This document shows, piece after piece, positions 58,947-64,000 of a DNA stretch of 64,000 bases (the first letter of the stretch is position 1; every line of letters starts with the position of its first letter). Source of the DNA: Verrucomicrobiia bacterium (GTDB lineage: Bacteria > Verrucomicrobiota > Verrucomicrobiia > Limisphaerales > UBA8199). A program made the translations under genes and the position numbers. The notes under the pieces were generated by a model. It searched no databases. It was not told where the DNA came from and saw nothing but the letters and a program-made list of their open reading frames with translations. The stretch is from assembly GCA_035946615.1 (NCBI GenBank), contig DASYZB010000136.1, positions 1 through 64,000 of the forward strand, written 5' to 3'.

Positions 58947-61900
58947 ATGAACTCCAATAGGACCTCGCCGCTGGGCCGGTTTGCCACTCGAAATGCGCTT
59001 TCCATTACCTTCATTGCGGCCGTCCTCTGCCTGGGGGGGCTTTATTCAGCCCTGAATACCCCCTCGTCGGTTTTTCCTCAGACGAATTTCCCGCGAGTGT
59101 TCATTATGGTCGATAACGGCATCATGCCGGCTGACGAGATGATGGCCACCATCACCCGGCCAATCGAGGAGGCAATGAAGGAAATCCCCGGCGCCGTGAC
59201 GGTGCGCTCGGCTACCGCGCGCGGCACGGCCGAAATCAACGTCTTTTTCAACTGGCACGTCGATATGGTCCAGGCCGAGCTGTACGTCCTGGGACGCCTG
59301 GGGCAAATCAGCAGCGAGTTGCCCGCTACCGCCAGCACCACCGTCTCGCGCGTGACTTTTGCGGCCTTCCCCATCATCGGCGTCAGCCTGACCAGCCCCA
59401 CACGCGACCTGATGTCGCTCTGGGACACTGCCCGCTACAACCTCAAGCCGCGCTTCCTGCAGATACCGGGAGTTGCGCGTGTGGAAATCGTAGGCGGACA
59501 GGTTCCGGAATACCATGTGATAGTCGATCCACTGCGTTTGATGGCCAATCACCTCAGCTTGCCGGACATCACGACGGCGCTGTTGAAGAACAACCTGATC
59601 GCCCCTGCCGGGATGATGGAGGAGAATTATCACCTCTATCTCACGACCGTCGATGGGCGGGCGCGCACGGCAGAGGACATCGAAAACATCGCCGTGGCGG
59701 CCAGCACCGAGCACCCGGTTCGCATTAAAGACCTGGCAACCGTGCAGCGCGGTCCCGAACCCGTGTTTACAGTGGTGACGGCCGAGGGGCGAAATGCCGT
59801 GCTGCTGAACGTCGAGAGCCAGCCCGATGGCAGCACGCTGGACATCGCCAATGCATTGAAGGCGGAGATGGCGAAGCTGCGACAGGAATTGCCGCCGGAC
59901 ATGAAGCTGGCGTTCTTTTACGATCAATCCTTGTTCGTGCGTGAATCGATGCGCAGTGTCTGGGAAGCGATTCTCTTCGGCCTCCTGCTGTCGGTTGCGA
60001 TTCTCTTTTTCTTCCTCAAGAACTGGGGAAGCGTGCTGACGGCCATCGTGGCGATTCCCATCACGGTGCTCATCACCTTGGTGGCGATGAAGTTCGTCAA
60101 CATGAGCTTCAACCTCATGACGCTTGGAGGCATCGCCGCCGCAATCGGCCTGGTCATCGATGATGCCATCGTGGTCGTCGAGGCGATGTATGCGAAGGTG
60201 TCGGCCGGGCGGCCACGGCTGGAAGGCATCCAGGAGGCGATTGCTGAGATTTTTCATCCGTTGGTTGGCTCGACGTTGACTCCGGTGGTTGTGTTCATTC
60301 CGCTGGCTTTCCTGGTAGGAATCACCGGGGTTTTTTTCCGCGCCCTGGCCCTGACGATGGTGGTGTCACTTCTGACATCATTGGTGCTGGCCATTACGCT
60401 GACTTCCTCCCTGGCGGCCTGGTTCATTCGCGAGCCGAAAACCAAGCCCGGTGAGCACCCCTCGGAGACAATAGAGGGCGGGTTCGTTCTCAGGCGAGTT
60501 TTGAGGATTTACGAGCGGGCAGTGCGCGCGGCGCTGCGCCATCGGTACCTCACGCTGCTGGCCTGCGTCCTCATTGGCGTGGTGGGCTTTTTTATTTACC
60601 AGGGGCTGGCTTCGGATTTCCTGCCCGAATTCGATGAAGGCGGGTTTGTTATCGATTATAACGCTCCGCCGGGGACCAGCCTGACGGAAACCTCGCGCCA
60701 ACTCGACGAGGCCGAGGCCTTGCTTCGGGCCAACCCAGATGTGGAAAGCTATTCAAGACGCACCGGGACGCAACTGGGGCTGTTCATTACCGAGCCCAAT
60801 CGCGGTGATTTCCTGGTCAAACTCAAACCGAACCGGAAACACCCAACCGATGAAGTCATCGCCGAAATGCGCCACCTGCTCAATCAACAGCTTCCGGACA
60901 TGCGCTGGGAATTTCCGGGAATCTTATCGGACCTTGTAGGGGATTTGGCGCTGACGCCCGAGCCCATTCAGATCAAAATCTTCTCGCCAAACCTGCAATG
61001 GCTGCGGCAAATCGCTCCTCAGGTTGAGGGGCAAATCAAATCCGTTGCCGGTGTGGTGGACACCTTTGACGGTTTGACCGAGACCGGCCCCTCGGTGAAC
61101 CTTCGCGTGCGCCATGCGGATGCGGAACGATTTGGGCTGACGGCGGACGACATCGCGGCAGCCGTCAACACAGCCATGCTCGGGCGGCTCTCCTCGCATG
61201 TGCTTGAAGGAGATCACATCATGAATATCCGTGTGCTCGACCAGACCAATGACGTGGGCCGCATCAGCCAATTGCCAGGTCTGCCCCTGAGGACTCCAGC
61301 AGGCGACCTCGTGCGCCTGGGCGAGGTGGCTGATGTGGTCCAGGAGCCAAGCCAGGTGGAACTGGACCGGGAAAACCTCCGCCAGGACATCGCGGTAACC
61401 GCACGGCTGGAAGGCCGCGATCTGGGCAGCGCGATGAAGGAAATCCAAGCCAAGCTGGCTAAGGCCAAATGGCTGCCGCCCGGCTCGATTCAGTATGGCG
61501 GTCTATACCAGCAGCAGCAGGAGTCCTTTAAGAACCTGCTGATGGTCCTGGTGCTGGCGCTCTTGCTCATTTTCACCGTGCTTCTGATTGAGTTTCGCTC
61601 GTTTTACGAGCCGGTTGCCATTGTGTTCGGCGCCATTCTTGCCCTGTTCGGTACGGTGGCGGCCTTGTGGTTGACGGGCACCACACTCAATATCGTTTCG
61701 TATCTGGGCGCCATTATTGGCGTGGGGATTGTGGCTAAGAACGGCATTCTCATGCTGGATTTTGTCGAACACCTCCAGGGCCAGGGGCAGAGTCTCGAAG
61801 ATGCCCTGGTGAATTCGGGCCATCGCCGCTTGCGACCGGTGCTCATGACCTCGCTGGCGGCGGCGCTGGGGATGTTCCCGCTGGCCTGGGGGATTGGGAG

Positions 61901-62051
61901 TGGGGCAGACATGCTGCGGCCATTGGCCATAGCGGTTATTGGAGCGTTGTGCATTTCGGTGCTGCTGTCCCTTGTTGCAACACCTACGATCTATTACCTG
62001 CTCCGGCTGCTGCTCGGAGCCAAAGCCGCACAACCTAAAACCAAGTCGTGA
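58947..62051 (+). CDS. RND efflux permease (AcrB superfamily)
   Basis: About 1,034 residues from the ATG at 58947; GGAG lies 7 nt upstream. It has the RND layout with 12 membrane segments and two large loops. The first helix is LSITFIAAVLCLGGLYSALN, and the proton-relay pair is in AIGLVIDDAIVVVEAMY (DD). The second half repeats (LLMVLVLALLLIFTVLLIEF, YLGAIIGVGIVAKNGILML). It is a proton-driven exporter of small molecules or metals. The second adaptor starts within its stop (GTGA). Confidence 0.92.
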   Translation: MNSNRTSPLGRFATRNALSITFIAAVLCLGGLYSALNTPSSVFPQTNFPRVFIMVDNGIMPADEMMATITRPIEEAMKEIPGAVTVRSATARGTAEINVFFNWHVDMVQAELYVLGRLGQISSELPATASTTVSRVTFAAFPIIGVSLTSPTRDLMSLWDTARYNLKPRFLQIPGVARVEIVGGQVPEYHVIVDPLRLMANHLSLPDITTALLKNNLIAPAGMMEENYHLYLTTVDGRARTAEDIENIAVAASTEHPVRIKDLATVQRGPEPVFTVVTAEGRNAVLLNVESQPDGSTLDIANALKAEMAKLRQELPPDMKLAFFYDQSLFVRESMRSVWEAILFGLLLSVAILFFFLKNWGSVLTAIVAIPITVLITLVAMKFVNMSFNLMTLGGIAAAIGLVIDDAIVVVEAMYAKVSAGRPRLEGIQEAIAEIFHPLVGSTLTPVVVFIPLAFLVGITGVFFRALALTMVVSLLTSLVLAITLTSSLAAWFIREPKTKPGEHPSETIEGGFVLRRVLRIYERAVRAALRHRYLTLLACVLIGVVGFFIYQGLASDFLPEFDEGGFVIDYNAPPGTSLTETSRQLDEAEALLRANPDVESYSRRTGTQLGLFITEPNRGDFLVKLKPNRKHPTDEVIAEMRHLLNQQLPDMRWEFPGILSDLVGDLALTPEPIQIKIFSPNLQWLRQIAPQVEGQIKSVAGVVDTFDGLTETGPSVNLRVRHADAERFGLTADDIAAAVNTAMLGRLSSHVLEGDHIMNIRVLDQTNDVGRISQLPGLPLRTPAGDLVRLGEVADVVQEPSQVELDRENLRQDIAVTARLEGRDLGSAMKEIQAKLAKAKWLPPGSIQYGGLYQQQQESFKNLLMVLVLALLLIFTVLLIEFRSFYEPVAIVFGAILALFGTVAALWLTGTTLNIVSYLGAIIGVGIVAKNGILMLDFVEHLQGQGQSLEDALVNSGHRRLRPVLMTSLAAALGMFPLAWGIGSGADMLRPLAIAVIGALCISVLLSLVATPTIYYLLRLLLGAKAAQPKTKS

Positions 62052-63055
62052 AAGGCAAAGCCATTCTTGCTGTTGTTCTGGTGGCGGTAATCGCAGCCGC
62101 GACCTATGGCTACTTGCGGCCGATGAAGCAGCATCAGCCTAAAGACGAAGATGAGGACCAAGCAATCGCTTCGCCGTCCAGGGTCGGACGTGGCGCCAAT
62201 GGCCAGGCGATTATCAACCTGGACCTGGCTTCCCAAAAGCTTATCGCCATTCAAACAGCCCCGCTTCAGCCCGCTACACAGCCGCTCGAGCTCAAAGCCT
62301 ATGGCCGAGTCTTGGAACCGGCGTCGCTGATCGTACTAGCTAATGACGTCGCCTCGGCCAAAGCGGCTCTTGATGCCTCACAAAAGGAATATCGACGGCT
62401 GGATGCGCTTTTCCAACAGGGCGGCAATGCCTCCGCCAAAGCGCTGGAAACCGCTCAGGCAACAATGGAGCACGACCAGATCGCCCTCCAGACTGCCCAA
62501 CAGCAACTCCTGTCCACCTGGGGCCAACCCATTGCGGCTCAAACCAACCTGCCGTCGCTGATTCAATCACTTGCCAAACTCCAGAGCGTCCTGGTGCGCC
62601 TCGACCTGCCGGCCGCCGAGCCTTTGAGCCAGGCTCCCACGGGCGCGCGACTATTGCTGCCCGGGAAGAGCGAAACGGTGGCGGCTCGTTTTTTAGGCCC
62701 GGCAACTACGACTGATCCTCAGTTACAGGGTAAAGGCTTCCTGTTTCTATCAACCAATGCGGTTGCTGGCTTCGCGCCTGGCCTGGCGGTGATCGGATTC
62801 TTGCAATTGCCCGGGGCTGCGCATTCCGGGGTGCTTATCCCCGATGCCGCATTGGTACGTTCCGATGCGCGCGCCTGGATTTATGTGCAAACCGCCCCAA
62901 CGAACTTCGAGCGGCAGGAGATTGTCCTGGACTACCCTGCCGCGGGGGGCTGGTTTGTTACAAATGGCTTGAACACGAATCAGCGGGTGGTGGTTATTGG
63001 CGCCCAGGATTTGCTCTCCGAAGAGCGCAAGAAGCAAATCAAGATCGGCGACTGA
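62048..63055 (+). CDS. Second RND adaptor, shortened form
   Basis: 335 residues, GTG start overlapping the permease stop by 4 bp. An N-terminal helix (AILAVVLVAVIAAATYGYLR) precedes an acidic, Lys-rich linker and a helical hairpin (VASAKAALDASQKEYRRLDA). The usual first lipoyl half before the hairpin is not clearly visible, so it looks like a compact adaptor of the CusB/HlyD type. It precedes the second RND gene by 23 bp and probably serves that pump. Confidence 0.75.
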   Translation: MKGKAILAVVLVAVIAAATYGYLRPMKQHQPKDEDEDQAIASPSRVGRGANGQAIINLDLASQKLIAIQTAPLQPATQPLELKAYGRVLEPASLIVLANDVASAKAALDASQKEYRRLDALFQQGGNASAKALETAQATMEHDQIALQTAQQQLLSTWGQPIAAQTNLPSLIQSLAKLQSVLVRLDLPAAEPLSQAPTGARLLLPGKSETVAARFLGPATTTDPQLQGKGFLFLSTNAVAGFAPGLAVIGFLQLPGAAHSGVLIPDAALVRSDARAWIYVQTAPTNFERQEIVLDYPAAGGWFVTNGLNTNQRVVVIGAQDLLSEERKKQIKIGD

Positions 63056-63078
63056 CTGCGCGGAAAGCACGCTGTTCC

Positions 63079-64000
63079 ATGCTGAAGCATCTCGTCCAGT
63101 TCTCGTTGCGCCATCGCGGAGTGGTGATCGCCCTGGGCGCTGTTCTGATCGCCTACGGCCTTTACGTTGCCGAGCGCACACGGCTGGATGTGTTCCCCGA
63201 GTTCGCCCCGCCCCAAGTCGTTGTTCAGACCGAAGCGCCGGGATTATCCTCCGAGCAGGTCGAGCAATTGGTTACTGTTCCGATTGAAACGGAATTGAAC
63301 GGAACACCTGGCTTGCAGGTCATCCGGTCCCAGTCCATCCAGGGCTTGTCCGTCGTTACGCTGGTGTTCCGGCCAGAGACGGACATCTTCCGCGCGCGCC
63401 AGATGGTCACCGAGCGGCTCAGTGAAGCCGTCAGCCGTCTGCCGCAAGGGACCGGCCCACCCCGGATGGGGCCGTTGACCTCATCGACGAGCCTGACAAT
63501 GGTCATGGGCCTGAGTTCATCCAACCGGACGGCCATGGATTTGCGCACCTTTGCCGATTGGACCTTTCGTCCCTATCTGTTAAGCGTCCCCGGCGTAGCC
63601 AAGGTGGATACATTCGGGGGAACGATTCGCCAGCTTCAAATCCAGCCCAAGCCCGATCGGCTCCAAGCTTATGGGTTATCACTGGAAGACGTGCTGAGCG
63701 CCGCGCGAGAAGCGACCGGCGTGCGCGGCGCCGGTTATTTTGAGACCACAAACCAGCGCATCGTGCTGCGTACGGTTGGCCAGGCTTTGACGCCGCAGCA
63801 GCTTGGGGAAGTCGTGCTGGTACCGCATGCCGGGTTGAGTGTGCGCCTCAAAGACGTGGCCGATGTGCGCGAGGCCTCGGCGCCTATGTTTGGCGACGCC
63901 CAGTTCAACGGACGGCCCGGGGTTGTCTTGCTGGTCTATGCCCAATATCAGGCCAACACCATGGTGGTCACCCGCGCCCTGGATAAAGCTTTGGAGCAAA
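63079..64000 (+). CDS. HME-type RND permease (CusA/CzcA-like), truncated by the window end
   Basis: The open frame starts with the ATG at 63079 and runs off the end of the window, giving 307 residues. The N-terminus resembles heavy-metal RND pumps: SLRHRGVVIALGAVLIAYGL, DVFPEFAPPQVVVQTEAPGL, VTVPIETELNGTPGLQVIRS and YLLSVPGVAKVDTFGGTIRQ. CusA/CzcA-type pumps export Cu/Ag or Co/Zn/Cd. It is the fifth gene of the efflux operon. The rest lies outside this window. Confidence 0.85.
   Translation, partial: MLKHLVQFSLRHRGVVIALGAVLIAYGLYVAERTRLDVFPEFAPPQVVVQTEAPGLSSEQVEQLVTVPIETELNGTPGLQVIRSQSIQGLSVVTLVFRPETDIFRARQMVTERLSEAVSRLPQGTGPPRMGPLTSSTSLTMVMGLSSSNRTAMDLRTFADWTFRPYLLSVPGVAKVDTFGGTIRQLQIQPKPDRLQAYGLSLEDVLSAAREATGVRGAGYFETTNQRIVLRTVGQALTPQQLGEVVLVPHAGLSVRLKDVADVREASAPMFGDAQFNGRPGVVLLVYAQYQANTMVVTRALDKALEQ

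Noticed and set aside
59046-60257. 403-residue minus-strand frame inside the RND permease
   Set aside because: High His/Arg/Asp composition, no domain, and the plus-strand RND protein covers the same DNA with full family motifs.
1-64000. CRISPR arrays, tRNA and rRNA genes
   Set aside because: No regularly spaced 25-40 bp repeats with unique spacers, no tRNA cloverleaf-like segments and no rRNA-like conserved stretches were recognised in any intergenic region.

Overview
The window looks like a chromosomal segment of a Verrucomicrobiota bacterium, probably of the Pedosphaera/Limisphaerales type. This is inferred from gene content (MoxR-DUF58-BatA-DUF4159 cluster, VTC+DUF4956 pair, DUF3616, GH127 and GH16 enzymes, GspE/MshEN pilus ATPase, small lipoprotein partners), from moderately high GC, and from many dispersed short palindromic repeats. 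No rRNA, tRNA or CRISPR array was found. Most genes are intact, with frequent 1-7 bp stop/start overlaps.

Layout: 1-2.9 kb holds a DUF3631 ATPase gene and about 1.1 kb of non-coding DNA packed with several families of 7-10 bp tandem repeats, ending at a transposase-like remnant; it resembles the edge of an integrated element. 2.99-12.74 kb (minus) is a complete MoxR/Bat-type operon: moxR, DUF58, BatA-like, DUF4175-like, VWA protein, DUF4159. 12.97-14.49 kb (minus) is a DUF4956 membrane protein with a VTC (polyphosphate polymerase-like) protein. 14.5-20.5 kb (minus) is the most interesting block. It is a tight run of nucleotide-active genes: a thymidylate-synthase-like protein with a cytosine-type specificity residue, a cobalamin-binding radical SAM enzyme, a thymidylate-kinase-like P-loop kinase, a Ham1/RdgB-HIT fusion, a SAM methyltransferase and, after a short gap with a perfect palindrome, a divergent pyruvate-kinase-like protein without its C-terminal domain. 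Together they suggest an undescribed pathway for a modified pyrimidine nucleotide or nucleoside.

20.6-31.4 kb carries DUF3616, an M1 aminopeptidase with HEAT-like repeats, a NarL-type regulator, a PagL-like lipid A deacylase, aconitase, an RsmB-like rRNA methyltransferase and a GH16 enzyme. 31.5-40.4 kb carries a large unknown exported protein, a pseudopilin-like protein, a LacI regulator, NAD kinase, a TlyA rRNA methyltransferase, a small CxxC secreted protein, and the GspE/PilB ATPase with its TPR/MshEN partner. 40.8-52.9 kb carries a eukaryote-style bifunctional glycogen debranching enzyme, small proteins, a GH127 arabinofuranosidase, a sigma-54 response regulator, class II FBP aldolase and an M50-like membrane protein. 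53.0-64.0 kb carries a stand-alone receiver, a flavin-dependent halogenase-like oxidoreductase, a beta-propeller protein, and a TolC-adaptor-RND-adaptor-RND efflux operon that runs off the end.

Several repeat families recur: a MITE-like element with nested terminal inverted repeats (two copies), a CTCTCCC/GGGAGAG palindromic element that has entered two genes in frame, a long REP-like hairpin, and TTAGCCGC elements near operon ends.
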